Source of the DNA: Clostridia bacterium
GTDB taxonomy: Bacteria > Bacillota > Clostridia > UBA1212
DNA length: 37,029 nt
Assembly (NCBI GenBank): GCA_017848335.1
Contig: JAGDAX010000080.1
Coordinates: 1 to 37,029, forward strand
Reading direction: 5' to 3'
How positions within the stretch are numbered: the stretch's first letter is position 1; every line of letters starts with the position of its first letter. Below the pieces are notes generated by a model. It did no database searches. It saw only the letters and a list, made by a program, of their open reading frames with translations, and was not told where the DNA came from. Shown in pieces: positions 1 through 8,580 of the stretch. A program made the position numbers and the translations under genes.

Positions 1-114
1 GGGCTGCGAGCTTGAAAGGCGAATCAGCAGAGGAGTCGGCAGAGGAATAAGCAGGGTGACTTTTTAAGGTGACTATGTAACGGGATCTGTAATTCAAGGA
101 TCAGGACGCGGAAA

Positions 115-259
115 TACGGTCAGAGGCGCGGCGTACGGTCAGAGGCGCGGAGTCCGCAATTACAGGCGCGGCGTTCAAATCCGTGAGAGCGGAATACAAA
201 TCCGTGAGAACGGAATACAAATTCTTGAAAGCGGAATATAAATTCGTGAGAGCGGAATT
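115..259. repeat. Two tandem-repeat blocks in the leading gap
   Basis: The first 316 bases hold no convincing gene. Positions 115-174 contain three degenerate copies of a 19-nt unit built on 'cggtcagaggcgcgg'. Positions 177-259 contain four copies of a 21-nt unit of the form 'aaatccgtgagagcggaata', with two to four changes between copies. The units abut without spacers, so this is a minisatellite and not a CRISPR array. Confidence 0.85.
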
Positions 260-276
260 GATTATCCGCTTTTTTT
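251..276 (+). terminator. Possible intrinsic terminator made from the last repeat unit
   Basis: AGCGGA (251-256) pairs with TCCGCT (265-270) across an 8-nt loop and is followed by a T run to 276. The left arm is the end of the last 21-nt repeat unit. The stem is only 6 bp, so termination strength is uncertain. Confidence 0.5.
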
Positions 277-286
277 ATGTTATAAA
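258..286 (+). promoter_or_regulatory. Possible sigma-A promoter for the 317 lipoprotein gene
   Basis: TTGATT (258-263) and TATAAA (281-286) are separated by 17 bp. The element overlaps the hairpin at 251-276 and would start transcription near 293, leaving a leader of about 24 nt before the ATG at 317. Confidence 0.45.
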
Positions 287-316
287 ATGGTCAATACGAT
301 CCCGGAAGGTGATTTT

Positions 317-1588
317 ATGAAAGAAAAACGTTTGATTTTGACCATGATCTTGAACATAATTTTGACCCTGACCCTGACGGTCGCGTGCGCTGCGATAATT
401 GCGGGCTGCGGCGTGAACTCTGTTCGGGTGCCCGACAATATACCGGGCGGCAGTGACACCGCGGCCGCTGACAACGCCACCGCGGAACCTTCGGGTTTTC
501 AGTCTGAAAGGCCGCTTCAACCGGAAGGGCCGACAGACGATTCTACGGCGGGAAATGCGACCGGGGGTCAGGCGGTTACGGATACACCGGATGCGGCAAA
601 TACGGCGACTCCGGACGCAGGAGTTACGGCCACACCGGATGAGGCGGTTACGGCGGCACCCGAGACTCAGGGCACGCCGGAGCCTTCTTCCGCAGGTACG
701 TCCGAGCCTGCGGAGACTCCTACTGCGGCGCTTTCTCAGACGCCGACGCCTTCTCAAACACCCACGCCGACTCCTGCTGCGACGCCCACACCCACGCCGA
801 CGCCCACACCGACGCCGACGCCCACGCCCACACCGACGCCGACGCCGGAGATACGGTACAAGCTTAACGAGCTTATCAAGAGCGGAAAAAAATTCACGGT
901 GGGGTTCCGGCTTGTCGTGCACAGCCAGGCATATCAGGGGAATTACGTGGGCCAGGGCGCATGCTCCGACGGCACGTACGCCTATTTCATACTGAAGCCT
1001 TCAGCCGACGGCGAGGCAATCATTGCCAAGCACGAGCTCAGCACCGGCAGGCTCGTTAAGCGCAGCGATCCGATCTACGTTTTCCACGGCAACGACATGA
1101 CCTACGATTCCGCGCGCAATCTGCTTTACGTCGCCCACGGTTCGTCGGAGGGCACGATCCTGACGACGGTGGACCCCGAAACTCTTGAGGTGGTCACCCA
1201 GTCCGTGAAGATCTCCAAGGGGGCAGGCGCCATCACCTATTCGCCGGAGCGGGACGCTTTTGCCATCAGCCAGGGCGGCAAGAACCTGCGGTTCCTCGAC
1301 AATACGCTCAAGGTGACCAAGTCGATCAACCGCGAAGAGCTTGAATACACCGCCCAGGGAATGGGCTCCGACGAGGATTTCATCTACTTTCCCATGAGCC
1401 CCAAGGGCTCCGGCAAGGACAATATTCTCGTGGTGTACGACTGGGAGGGCAGCTACGTGACGACCGTGCACCTTGACACGGACCGCGAATCCGAATCGAT
1501 GTTCATGGTGAACGGCGATTACTACGTGAACTTCTATTTCGGCGACGGCGCAAGGCTGTACAGGCTTATTTTCTACCCGGAAGACTGA
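317..1588 (+). CDS. Lipoprotein with Thr-Pro-rich stalk and beta-propeller-like C-terminal domain
   Basis: Function unknown; probably a surface-anchored exported protein. The ATG at 317 is chosen over an in-frame ATG at 287 because a GGAAGGTGA Shine-Dalgarno precedes it and it places a typical signal peptide at the N-terminus. The hydrophobic segment ends in a lipobox-like IAGC with Cys31 as the likely lipidated residue. Residues about 35-190 are low-complexity (Ala, Thr, Pro, Gly) and end in a long Thr-Pro dipeptide tract (DNA about 751-846), like cell-wall-spanning linkers. The last about 240 residues are globular, with sequence such as NDMTYDSARNLLYVAHGS that looks like WD/NHL-type beta-propeller blades. 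The 423-residue product stands alone, between the repeat block and a convergent minus-strand gene. The lipoprotein call is firm; the propeller assignment is inference. Confidence 0.85.
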   Translation: MKEKRLILTMILNIILTLTLTVACAAIIAGCGVNSVRVPDNIPGGSDTAAADNATAEPSGFQSERPLQPEGPTDDSTAGNATGGQAVTDTPDAANTATPDAGVTATPDEAVTAAPETQGTPEPSSAGTSEPAETPTAALSQTPTPSQTPTPTPAATPTPTPTPTPTPTPTPTPTPTPEIRYKLNELIKSGKKFTVGFRLVVHSQAYQGNYVGQGACSDGTYAYFILKPSADGEAIIAKHELSTGRLVKRSDPIYVFHGNDMTYDSARNLLYVAHGSSEGTILTTVDPETLEVVTQSVKISKGAGAITYSPERDAFAISQGGKNLRFLDNTLKVTKSINREELEYTAQGMGSDEDFIYFPMSPKGSGKDNILVVYDWEGSYVTTVHLDTDRESESMFMVNGDYYVNFYFGDGARLYRLIFYPED

Positions 1589-1729
1589 AAATGCGCGGGA
1601 GATCCCGCGCTCGGAGAACATTATTGCTGAATTAAGACGGATAACGGAGCGGACGTTGCTCCGGCGCGGCCGACGGGCTCACGCGACCGATGGATTCACA
1701 CGACCGTTTGCTTCTCGCGACCGATGGAT

Positions 1730-2542
1730 TCACACGACCACGCTCTTGGCGGTGAGGATGAGCTTCTTGACGTTGAGCGACGTGAGCGACTCGATCTCAT
1801 AGGTGATGGCCCTTCGCAGCATTGACATGAGCTGCGGAATCGGGTAGCCGTAATTGAGCACGTAATCCACCTCGACGTTGATGCCGTCGGCGATGCTCGT
1901 CACCCTGAAGCGGCTGATTTTAGCCACTGCGGGAAATGACAGCGAGGTGTGCTCTATGAGCTGGTAGATGGCATATTCCGAAATCGTGAATTTGCCGAGA
2001 TAGCTGAAGGCGGGCCGCACCACGGATTTTTCCCCGGCGGACTCCATATAGCCGTTCTGGTTCTTCTTGAAAACGTTCAGCGGGTCGAGGTAAATGCCCG
2101 AGAAGTCCTTCTTGAGCTCCATTGTCGGCACCGGAATAACGTGCTTGCCCTGATTGCGGCGGGTCTTGAGGGCTTGCTGGATCTCCTCGGGGGAGGCGAT
2201 GTCCGAAATGTAAATCGTCTCGTCGATGCCCGCGAAGCCCAGCCTCTCGGCGATCTTCTTCACCATACCGTCGGAGGTACCGAGAATAAGAACGCTCTCG
2301 GCCTTCATGGTTTTGAGCGCGTGCGAGACCTCGAACGCATGGTCGTCGTTCACGAAAACCGCGGTCTTGACGGAGGCGATCTTGGTCTTTTCCTTTTTGG
2401 CCGAACGGCCGCAGACGATGTTGCTGCCCTTGATAAGCAGCCCGTCGTCAATAATGTACTCGATGTTTTTTTCTCTGGCGATCCAGGGCGCCCGGTGACT
2501 CTTGCCGGACCCGCTCTGGCCAACCAACGCGTAAACCTTCAA
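1730..2542 (-). CDS. P-loop ATPase/kinase-like protein with C-terminal Asp23/Gls24-like domain
   Basis: The N-terminus has a clear Walker A motif, GQSGSGKS, at residues 8-15, followed by a nucleotide-binding fold that extends to about residue 130. The last about 85 residues (GKFTISEYAIYQLIEH through VDYVLNYGYPIPQLMSML) follow the pattern of the Asp23/Gls24 (alkaline shock protein) family, including the conserved 'v.YG.pIp.l' stretch. The start is TTG at 2542, with GGAGG six bases upstream on the minus strand. The Asp23 family is usually a small stand-alone protein, so fusion to a P-loop domain is unusual. The 5' region is divergent from the lipoprotein gene at 2834 and the 3' end is convergent with the lipoprotein at 317. 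Both domain calls rest on motif reading; the substrate is unknown. Confidence 0.82.
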   Translation of the reverse strand: MKVYALVGQSGSGKSHRAPWIAREKNIEYIIDDGLLIKGSNIVCGRSAKKEKTKIASVKTAVFVNDDHAFEVSHALKTMKAESVLILGTSDGMVKKIAERLGFAGIDETIYISDIASPEEIQQALKTRRNQGKHVIPVPTMELKKDFSGIYLDPLNVFKKNQNGYMESAGEKSVVRPAFSYLGKFTISEYAIYQLIEHTSLSFPAVAKISRFRVTSIADGINVEVDYVLNYGYPIPQLMSMLRRAITYEIESLTSLNVKKLILTAKSVVV

Positions 2543-2766
2543 GCCGCCCCTCCGTTTCTGAAAAAGTCCGCCGATGCGCGGGAATACGACCCGCCGCGGC
2601 GCGATAATACCGCACTCTGAGCCCGGAAATCAGGCTCCTCAAGCCCGCGAATAAATCCGCCTTCGCAGACATTATATCACATTTGAGGCGGAGAAACGAG
2701 GGCCAAGTGCGCTGTTAGAAGGGGCGAGTGCCAAGTGCCAAGAGTCCGGTGCGCTTCGCGACGCAA

Positions 2767-2796
2767 TTGACAACCTCCGCGCTTCTGTGCTAAACT
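2767..2796 (+). promoter_or_regulatory. Sigma-A promoter for the 2834 lipoprotein gene
   Basis: A perfect TTGACA (2767-2772) and TAAACT (2791-2796) are separated by 18 bp, with a TGC extended -10. Transcription would start near 2803, giving a short leader that carries AGGAGAG at 2818-2824. Confidence 0.8.
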
Positions 2797-2833
2797 GAGC
2801 CCACCGTTTCCCACCAAGAGGAGAGAAGTGACA

Positions 2834-5815
2834 ATGAACAAAAAAATGCTTAAATACGGTCTTGCTGCGGTGCTGACACTGGTGCTGCTGCTTGGCGCGG
2901 CCTGCACGGGCGGGACGAACCGGCCGGCCGAGACCGAGATCCCGACGCCGACGCCCGTGCCACGGGACATTTCGAACGACACCCCTGCGGCCGCGTCCGT
3001 GGTGTACGCCAACCAGGTCGCCAACAGCGTCCAGGCTGTGTATACTTCCTGCGAGAGAGACGTTTACATGATCACAAACCGGGGCATGGCCCTCAGCTAC
3101 AGGCTTTTCGGGGAGAACACCGACAAGGGCCCGGCGTCCTTCGACAGCGCGGAGGGCAGGACGTACTTCACGGACAGCATGGACATTTACGTGATAGACA
3201 GCAACGGCGTGGAGTGGAGCGACAGGTACTCGCTTATCAGCGGCAGGGTCAACACCACGCGGCTGGGGTATTACTATTACGAGACACACGTGCGCGATCT
3301 GATCTTTGGCGTCGCGGCAACGGAAGGCAATTTCGAGGCGTCGACGGATATTCTCGCGGCGGCGGGCTCGGCGAAGGGAGGCATTATTGCGCGGGACGGA
3401 GAGGCGATAATGAAATCCGGCAAGCTGGAGTTTACGGTGAAGTCGGCCTATGACCCGTACTTCGTGATACAAGGATTCGCGATCCCCAAGACTTCGGTCA
3501 ACTTGATACAGATTACGATGACCGTAAGCGGCACCGCCTCCACCTGCGAGCTTTTCATTGACGACGGCGGGGATTTCAACCATAAGCAGGCGCTCAAATT
3601 TGCGGTACTGCCCGACGGCAAGGAGCACACGTACCTTGTCGATATTTCCGCGATCCAGGGCGGAGAAACGCTGAAGGGCGTCAGGTTTGACATCGGCGAC
3701 ACCGTGAAGGACACGGTCAGGGTGTCGGCCATAAGGGCGGCGAAGCCGAATTCGCAGGCCCCGAAGCTGAAGGCCGAGAAGATATACCACACGTTCCCGG
3801 ACAAGCTTCACCAGCAGTTCAGGGTGGTGTCCTATGCAAAGATCGACGATCTGGCCGAGATGGGGACGCTTTGGCGCGTGGACAAGAGCAAGGTTTCCTC
3901 GCTGGAGATCAAGGACGTGAACGGAACACACGGCGACCTGAGCTTCGACCCGGCCACGGTGGAGTACGTGGCCTTTGACGTTGCGGAGGCAGGCGTTTGC
4001 GGCATCATTATTCCCGACGGCGGCTCCGAAACAAAGGAAGTGACCGTGAGCGAGGAGGGCGGCTTCTACGTGGTGCGGCAGAAGTTCGGCGGTAAGCTGA
4101 GCATCAGGGACAAGGGTGACGCCACCTGGGGCAACAGGCTCTATTACGACGGCACGCACAGCTTCAGCGGCATCGCGACGGCGGCTTATCTGGAGAGGAA
4201 TCCCCTTGACGCGTCAAGAATCACCGTCACCGAGACGAATTCCTCCGCCAGGTACAAGGGCTACGACGCGCTTCGCGGGCTTTACGTTTTTACGATGAAG
4301 GGCACGACCTTCAACACGGCATACAAGCCGGAAAATCACAACCGGTACTACAGCGCCTCCGTGACAGTGGAAAATGACTCCAACGAGAGAATCGTCTACA
4401 TGGATTTTAACTCCGGCGAGGAGTGCATTGAAAGCGGCGCGATCCTTGACGGGAACGGTACGCTTGTGCCCATACCGATGGAGGTGTGCAAGAATTTTTC
4501 GGGCGAAAAGGAGGAACCGCTGTACGATCCCACGGACGTGCCCTACTCCGACACGTTCTTCCCGCTGAAGCTTGCCGCCAACGAGTCCTTGAGCTTTACG
4601 CAGATGCACCTTTACCAGAACTGGGGCATTTTCCCGCTGAAGCAGATCGGCTCGATCCAGTTCCACGTTTCATATTACCATCTGTCCACGGGCGTCACCG
4701 AGTCCAATTGCATTGCTCCGTATTTTGTTTACGGCCGCGACGGCTGGACGCTTCCCGACTTCAGGGGCCCCAGCGGCATTATGTGGACGAGCCAGCCCCA
4801 GTTCACCGCGGGAGGGCACAACAAGTTTGTTTCCTATATAGATGACAAAGGCAGGCTCAACCGCTCCGAGTACACGGGCAGCAGCATCAGATCCTACGGG
4901 CCCACATACGCGGACCTGGAGTACAGCTACAAGGCGGACAGCGGCAAGTACGAGTACACGCTGCGCCACATGGAATTCCCGCAGTCCGACGAAAACCGGG
5001 GCTACTACACGCTTTCGCTGAAATTCCTGGAGGATCTCACCGTGAAAGACGTCCGCCGCAGCTTCACGCTCCACTACTTCGACGGCCGCGACCAGAAGTT
5101 CGACAAGCTGAGCTACCTTGCCGAGGACGGCTCCGTAAAGACCGTTGTCACCGACTTCTCGGGCGAGAATTTCAACACCGTGAAGCTCCAGAAGGGCAAA
5201 TTCTGGTTCGCTCTCTACGGCTCCAACAGCGACGACCCCATGAACGAGGCCTTCGTGCTCAAGAAGTACGAAGCGGTCCTGGGCGGCAAGGCCTGGATCG
5301 GCAATATGGTCCTCCGCAACGGCTACGACGGCGTTATGTACAACGTCACCGAGCTGTCCCTGGATCTGGGTAAATTCACCTTTAAGAAGGGCGATACGAT
5401 ATACATGGAATTCCTGCTGGTGCCCTGGGGCAACACAAACCGCGACACCTGCGAGAACGTGGAGAGGCTCTTTGAGGACTCCGCTCTGAAGCCCCTTGCC
5501 GTGAACGTATCCACCGGCAGGCTTGCGGAGGAGCCCTTCCTTCCGCGCATTGTCTGCGAAGGCAACGCAGCCGAATTTTCGATCACCGGCGGCCGCAACC
5601 GCAACGCGGTCAGGGTGGACGGCTTCACAAAGCTTGTGCGGCCCGTCATTGAAAAGAAAAATGCATCCGGCGCCTTCGAGAAGTACGACACGAGTGTCGA
5701 GAGCTACGACGGCTACCAGGTGCATTTCAATCCGGACGGCACATACGGATATTCGTTTATTTTCGAGCAGGGGAGCCCGGATGACGTGGCGGAATTCAGG
5801 GTCTTCGTGGATTAA
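2834..5815 (+). CDS. Large exported lipoprotein of unknown function (993 aa)
   Basis: The ATG at 2834 sits nine bases after AGGAGAG, a better spacing than the in-frame GTG at 2828. The signal peptide (MNKKMLKYGL, then a Leu/Val/Ala core) ends in LGAAC, making Cys24 the likely lipid-modified residue. A short Pro/Thr linker follows. The rest is one long, Tyr- and aromatic-rich, beta-strand-rich sequence without transmembrane segments. A region near residues 190-290 (PYFVIQGFAIPKTSVNLIQI, CELFIDDGGDFN) resembles carbohydrate-binding beta-sandwich modules, but I cannot place it in a family with confidence. No catalytic motif was recognised. It is monocistronic, with its own strong promoter and a convergent DUF6062-like gene downstream. 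A role in extracellular glycan binding or processing is a guess from composition only. Confidence 0.85.
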   Translation: MNKKMLKYGLAAVLTLVLLLGAACTGGTNRPAETEIPTPTPVPRDISNDTPAAASVVYANQVANSVQAVYTSCERDVYMITNRGMALSYRLFGENTDKGPASFDSAEGRTYFTDSMDIYVIDSNGVEWSDRYSLISGRVNTTRLGYYYYETHVRDLIFGVAATEGNFEASTDILAAAGSAKGGIIARDGEAIMKSGKLEFTVKSAYDPYFVIQGFAIPKTSVNLIQITMTVSGTASTCELFIDDGGDFNHKQALKFAVLPDGKEHTYLVDISAIQGGETLKGVRFDIGDTVKDTVRVSAIRAAKPNSQAPKLKAEKIYHTFPDKLHQQFRVVSYAKIDDLAEMGTLWRVDKSKVSSLEIKDVNGTHGDLSFDPATVEYVAFDVAEAGVCGIIIPDGGSETKEVTVSEEGGFYVVRQKFGGKLSIRDKGDATWGNRLYYDGTHSFSGIATAAYLERNPLDASRITVTETNSSARYKGYDALRGLYVFTMKGTTFNTAYKPENHNRYYSASVTVENDSNERIVYMDFNSGEECIESGAILDGNGTLVPIPMEVCKNFSGEKEEPLYDPTDVPYSDTFFPLKLAANESLSFTQMHLYQNWGIFPLKQIGSIQFHVSYYHLSTGVTESNCIAPYFVYGRDGWTLPDFRGPSGIMWTSQPQFTAGGHNKFVSYIDDKGRLNRSEYTGSSIRSYGPTYADLEYSYKADSGKYEYTLRHMEFPQSDENRGYYTLSLKFLEDLTVKDVRRSFTLHYFDGRDQKFDKLSYLAEDGSVKTVVTDFSGENFNTVKLQKGKFWFALYGSNSDDPMNEAFVLKKYEAVLGGKAWIGNMVLRNGYDGVMYNVTELSLDLGKFTFKKGDTIYMEFLLVPWGNTNRDTCENVERLFEDSALKPLAVNVSTGRLAEEPFLPRIVCEGNAAEFSITGGRNRNAVRVDGFTKLVRPVIEKKNASGAFEKYDTSVESYDGYQVHFNPDGTYGYSFIFEQGSPDDVAEFRVFVD

Positions 5816-5834
5816 GTGAGTCAGCAGGGAGGCC

Positions 5835-5928
5835 CGGTGCGCTTCCGCGGACAGGAAGAATTGAACCTCTTCCGCGGTTGGTGCGCTTCCGCAGTCGGTG
5901 CGCTTCCGCGGACAGGAAGAATTGAACC
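5835..5928. repeat. 33-nt direct repeat between convergent genes
   Basis: A 33-nt unit beginning 'cggtgcgcttccgcggacag' occurs at 5835-5867 and again at 5896-5928. A partial copy of its first part lies between them (about 5879-5893). It fills the 150-bp gap between two convergent genes. No terminator hairpin with a T run was found here. Confidence 0.85.
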
Positions 5929-5966
5929 GTTTCCGCATTGAGAGCCCGGGATGACGCCCGAAAGCT

Positions 5967-6818
5967 TCACAGCACGTCAGTGTTTCCCGTCATCTTCTGG
6001 ATCCCGCGGGGCAGTGCGTCCCGCGAATTTCCCCAGTCGGCGTTCTGGTTGCGGTAATCGAATTTTTGCGTAAACCAGAGGACGTCGCCCTCGATGCGCT
6101 TCAGGTTTTCCTTGAGAAGAGCAACGACGAGGTCGCAGAATTCGCCGCGGCGGGAGCCGGACAGCTTCTCGGGCGCAAGCTCCAGCAGAAGCGCGGTGTG
6201 GGGTATGCAGAAGCCCTTGGAATTTCTGACCTTGGCGCGAAAATCACTGTCGCTCCGGTATTGGTGGAAAATGATATCCACGTAGCGGGACATGGTGTAG
6301 TCGAGCTTTTGGCACACCGCGCAGTCGCACAGGTGCTTCTTGAGGTACTTGACAAGACCTCCGTAAGAGCCTTCGGAAACGGAGGTTCTTTTGCCGAAAA
6401 GGCCGCGCTTTTTGGGCTGCTCCGCGGGTGCGTCTGCGAAATCCGGGACGTTTGCGGAACCTGCGGCGTCTGCCGGATCAGATGAATCGGCGGAAGCTGC
6501 GTAAGCGGCGGAAGCCGTAGAAGCGACGGACACGCCCTTCGAGTATTTTTCGATCCGTGCGATCTGTTCGGTCATGTAGGTATCCAGCATAAGGCCGAGA
6601 CCCAGCTTTTTGGCCTGCGAATTGTACAGCAGGTCGAAGTGGCGGCCGCAGAAGCCGACGTCGTTGGTGAGTATTCTCGTGTCGGGCTCCATAAGGGAAG
6701 GGCCTGCGAAGTAATCTATGGTGCTTGCCTCAAAGCGCTTTCTGAGTTCACAGACCGGGCATTCACAGTCGGCCTCAAAGGCCTCGCTTACGGGAATCGT
6801 ATAAATGGTTTCTGCCAT
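5967..6818 (-). CDS. DUF6062-like cysteine-rich protein
   Basis: A 283-residue soluble protein with two halves. The N-terminal half carries ECPVC (a CxxC) near residues 19-23 and FCGRHFDLLYNS, with Cys and His spaced as in a metal-binding site. The second half repeats the theme with CDCAVCQKLDY and GFCIPHTALLLELA. This internal repetition of CxxC...CxxH matches what I recall of DUF6062, a Firmicutes family of unknown function. The two halves are joined by a low-complexity Ala/Ser/Asp segment (residues about 100-135) that looks expanded. The ATG at 6818 has AGGTG five bases upstream on the minus strand. It is divergent from the thiamine operon. A Zn-binding or redox role is inference from the cysteines. 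Confidence 0.78.
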   Translation of the reverse strand: MAETIYTIPVSEAFEADCECPVCELRKRFEASTIDYFAGPSLMEPDTRILTNDVGFCGRHFDLLYNSQAKKLGLGLMLDTYMTEQIARIEKYSKGVSVASTASAAYAASADSSDPADAAGSANVPDFADAPAEQPKKRGLFGKRTSVSEGSYGGLVKYLKKHLCDCAVCQKLDYTMSRYVDIIFHQYRSDSDFRAKVRNSKGFCIPHTALLLELAPEKLSGSRRGEFCDLVVALLKENLKRIEGDVLWFTQKFDYRNQNADWGNSRDALPRGIQKMTGNTDVL

Positions 6819-6856
6819 GATAACACCTGCTTTTCGGATTTTTTGAACGGTTGATC

Positions 6857-6880
6857 AAAGGGCTTTGAGAGGCCCTTTTT
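6857..6880 (+). terminator. Terminator-like hairpin upstream of the DUF6062-like gene
   Basis: AAAGGGC (6857-6863) pairs with GCCCTTT (6872-6878) around an 8-nt loop, and the T run reaches 6880 on the + strand. No + strand gene ends here. It may block antisense transcription or be part of the 5' leader of the minus-strand gene starting at 6818. Confidence 0.4.
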
Positions 6881-7005
6881 GTGTATTTGAGTTTAGCACA
6901 AAGAGAAGGCTGCCGTCAAGGAATCCGGGCGCATCCCGTCATTCCGTGCTGCCCGTTTTATTTTACACTATCGTCGCGAACGGCGCGCGAACGGGGCATG
7001 AACGG

Positions 7006-7071
7006 GGCTTGCGAAGCGACAGGCGAGGCGCGCAACCAGGCTTGTGAAGCGACAGACGAGGCGCGCAAAGA
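7006..7071. repeat. 33-nt tandem repeat upstream of the thiamine promoter
   Basis: Two copies of a 33-nt unit ('ggcttgcgaagcgacaggcg' onward) start at 7006 and 7039. The stretch 6881-7143 contains no gene I can support; it is GC-rich repeat sequence separating the divergent DUF6062-like gene from the thiamine promoter. Confidence 0.75.
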
Positions 7072-7143
7072 GGAAACGGGGCTGCGGGATAAGCGGCGAA
7101 GCGCACGCACGCACCCGCACGCACCGGAAAGCGCGGAAAATGC

Positions 7144-7172
7144 TTGCAACGGCGGGGCCGCAGAGGTATAAT
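7144..7172 (+). promoter_or_regulatory. Promoter of the thiamine operon
   Basis: TTGCAA (7144-7149) and a perfect TATAAT (7167-7172) are separated by 17 bp. Transcription would start near 7179, about 50 nt before the TPP riboswitch, which fits a riboswitch-controlled leader of about 370 nt ahead of thiS. Confidence 0.85.
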
Positions 7173-7230
7173 ACAAGGTGCCGGGCGCAGGGCTTTGGGG
7201 TCTTATTTGCGGGCTCAAAATCCGGGCCGC

Positions 7231-7326
7231 GGTTCAATATTATTGGGAGCTTGTATCACAGGCTGAGAGGAAGGTATGACCTTCGACCGAACCTGATTTG
7301 GGTAATGCCAACGTAGGGACTTTGAA
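7231..7326 (+). ncRNA. TPP riboswitch (THI element)
   Basis: The conserved blocks are all present: GGGAGC, a P3-type hairpin formed by GCTTGT and ACAGGC (7249-7263), CTGAGAGG directly after it, and the diagnostic ACCTGATTTGGGTAATGCCA block (7290-7309), then ACGTAGGGA. TTCAA and TTGAA at the two ends (near 7233 and 7322) can close the outer stem. The element controls the thi operon downstream. TPP binding is expected to favour the terminator at 7334-7382. Confidence 0.96.
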
Positions 7327-7333
7327 TGTGAAA

Positions 7334-7382
7334 GAGAAGCTGCCATTTTTAGCGTAGGGCGTTGGGCGGTTTCTCGTTTTTT
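7334..7382 (+). terminator. Riboswitch expression-platform terminator
   Basis: GAGAAGCTGCC (7334-7344) pairs over all 11 positions with GGCGGTTTCTC (7365-7375), two of the pairs being G-U, followed by six T at 7377-7382. It starts eight bases after the riboswitch, so this is transcription-attenuation control. The block 'gcgtaggg' recurs in the riboswitch end (as acgtaggg, about 7311-7318) and in the loop (7352-7359), which may matter for switching between folds. Confidence 0.9.
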
Positions 7383-7547
7383 ATCGGCAGGCGCCGCTCA
7401 AACAGATCCGAGCTCTGACAAATCTGTGATCAAACAGATCCGTGATCAAACAGATATGCCAAAGCATGCGCAATATATACTGCGCAATATACACTGAGTA
7501 ATATTACTGCGCGATATACGCAGTGAATACTGTATCGGGAGACGTTC

Positions 7548-7742
7548 ATGGTAAAAATTAACGGAGAACAAAAGGACGTCGCGGGACTTTCCGTGAAGGA
7601 ATATCTTGTCGGGGCGAACTACAGCCTTTTCAGGGTGGCGGTGGAGCTTAACGGCGAGATCCTCAAAAAGAACGAGTTCGAGAGCGTGGTTTTTAAGGAC
7701 GGCGACGTGGCCGAAATCGTGAATTTTGTAGGAGGCGGCTGA
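7548..7742 (+). CDS. thiS: ThiS sulfur carrier protein
   Basis: A 64-residue ubiquitin-like sulfur carrier for thiazole synthesis. The N-terminal MVKINGE strand, the central VAVELNGEIL and the C-terminal IVNFVGGG are all family hallmarks. The terminal Gly-Gly is adenylated by ThiF and converted to a thiocarboxylate that gives sulfur to ThiG. GGGAG lies just upstream of the ATG. The stop codon overlaps the thiF start (TGATG), implying translational coupling of carrier and activating enzyme. Confidence 0.97.
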   Translation: MVKINGEQKDVAGLSVKEYLVGANYSLFRVAVELNGEILKKNEFESVVFKDGDVAEIVNFVGGG

Positions 7743-8491
7743 TGTCCACGGGCATAAATACGCAGGAACGCGAAATGATACCGGGAAGCGTGCTGGTTGT
7801 GGGAGCAGGGGCTCTCGGATCGGCTGCTCTTATCGCGCTGGCCAGGGCGGGAGTCGCCCGGATCGGGATAGCCGATTTCGACAACGTGGAGCTCACCAAT
7901 CTCGGACGGCAGATAATTCACCGGACCTGCGACGTCGGACGGCCGAAGACCGTTTCCGCGGCGGAGAAGGTGCGCGGGATGAGCCCGGATACTGAGATAA
8001 GCCTGCACGGCAGGATGACGCCCGGAAATATTGTCGCGACGGTTTCGCAATATGATTTCGTGGTGGACGCCACGGACGGGTTCGGGAATAAATTCCTGGT
8101 AAACGACGGCTGCGTGCTGGCAGGGGTGCCTTTTGTGCACGGCGGCGTGGTGAGGCTTGGGGGGCAGGTGATGACCTGTCTGCCCGGCAAGACGCCCTGC
8201 CTCAGATGCCTGCTGGGAGAGGTGCCGCCCGAGGGGGAGTGCCCGACCTGCAGCGAGGCCGGTATTCTCGGGGCAGTTCCGGGGATGATAGGGTCTGCGG
8301 AGGCTCTCGAAGCCATCAAATTCCTGACCGGCGAGGGCAAGCTGCTTGCCGGGAGGATAATGAGCTTTGACTGCGGCGCCGGAACGGTGAGGGTCACGGG
8401 TACCGGTGAGCGCGATCCTTCGTGCAGGATCTGCGGAGAGAGCCCGGAGATAAAGGATCTTTTGGAAAACAGGCGGGATTACGGATCGTGA
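7742..8491 (+). CDS. thiF: ThiF, ThiS adenylyltransferase (HesA/MoeB/ThiF family)
   Basis: E1-like enzyme that activates the ThiS C-terminus with ATP. VVGAGALGSAALIALARAG is the Rossmann nucleotide-binding motif, followed by DFDNVELTNLGRQ, with the conserved Asp and Asn-Leu-x-Arg-Gln of the family, and DATDGFGNKFLVND. Zinc ligands are the CLRC pair near residue 155 and the CRIC pair near the C-terminus. CPTCSEAGILG is the region of the reactive cysteine. At 249 residues it is typical for the short ThiF/MoeB type without a rhodanese domain. It overlaps thiS by one base. It is followed by a 209-bp repeat-filled gap before thiG. Confidence 0.95.
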   Translation: MSTGINTQEREMIPGSVLVVGAGALGSAALIALARAGVARIGIADFDNVELTNLGRQIIHRTCDVGRPKTVSAAEKVRGMSPDTEISLHGRMTPGNIVATVSQYDFVVDATDGFGNKFLVNDGCVLAGVPFVHGGVVRLGGQVMTCLPGKTPCLRCLLGEVPPEGECPTCSEAGILGAVPGMIGSAEALEAIKFLTGEGKLLAGRIMSFDCGAGTVRVTGTGERDPSCRICGESPEIKDLLENRRDYGS

Positions 8492-8580
8492 GCGGGCGTT
8501 CCGGGGGCTTGAACCGGCGGGCTGAAACCTGCGCCCGGAGGACGAAAAATAGAACCGGCAACCGAAACCGACCGATTTAA

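Noticed and set aside
115..259. CRISPR array
   Set aside because: Repeat units abut directly without unique spacers and are degenerate; the same holds for all other tandem repeats in the window. No cas genes.
751..846. Phase-variable simple repeat in the Thr-Pro tract
   Set aside because: The tract is built from six-base steps with mixed codons, so length changes would keep the frame; it looks like a structural linker.
2672..4159. Long open frame on the minus strand opposite the 2834 lipoprotein gene
   Set aside because: It is the shadow of a GC-rich coding sequence: no Shine-Dalgarno, His/Arg/Val-rich composition, and the + strand frame has signal peptide and lipobox.
7044..7316. ORF overlapping the thi promoter and riboswitch
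   Set aside because: It runs through the promoter, the riboswitch core and a repeat, with an Arg-rich, non-protein-like composition.
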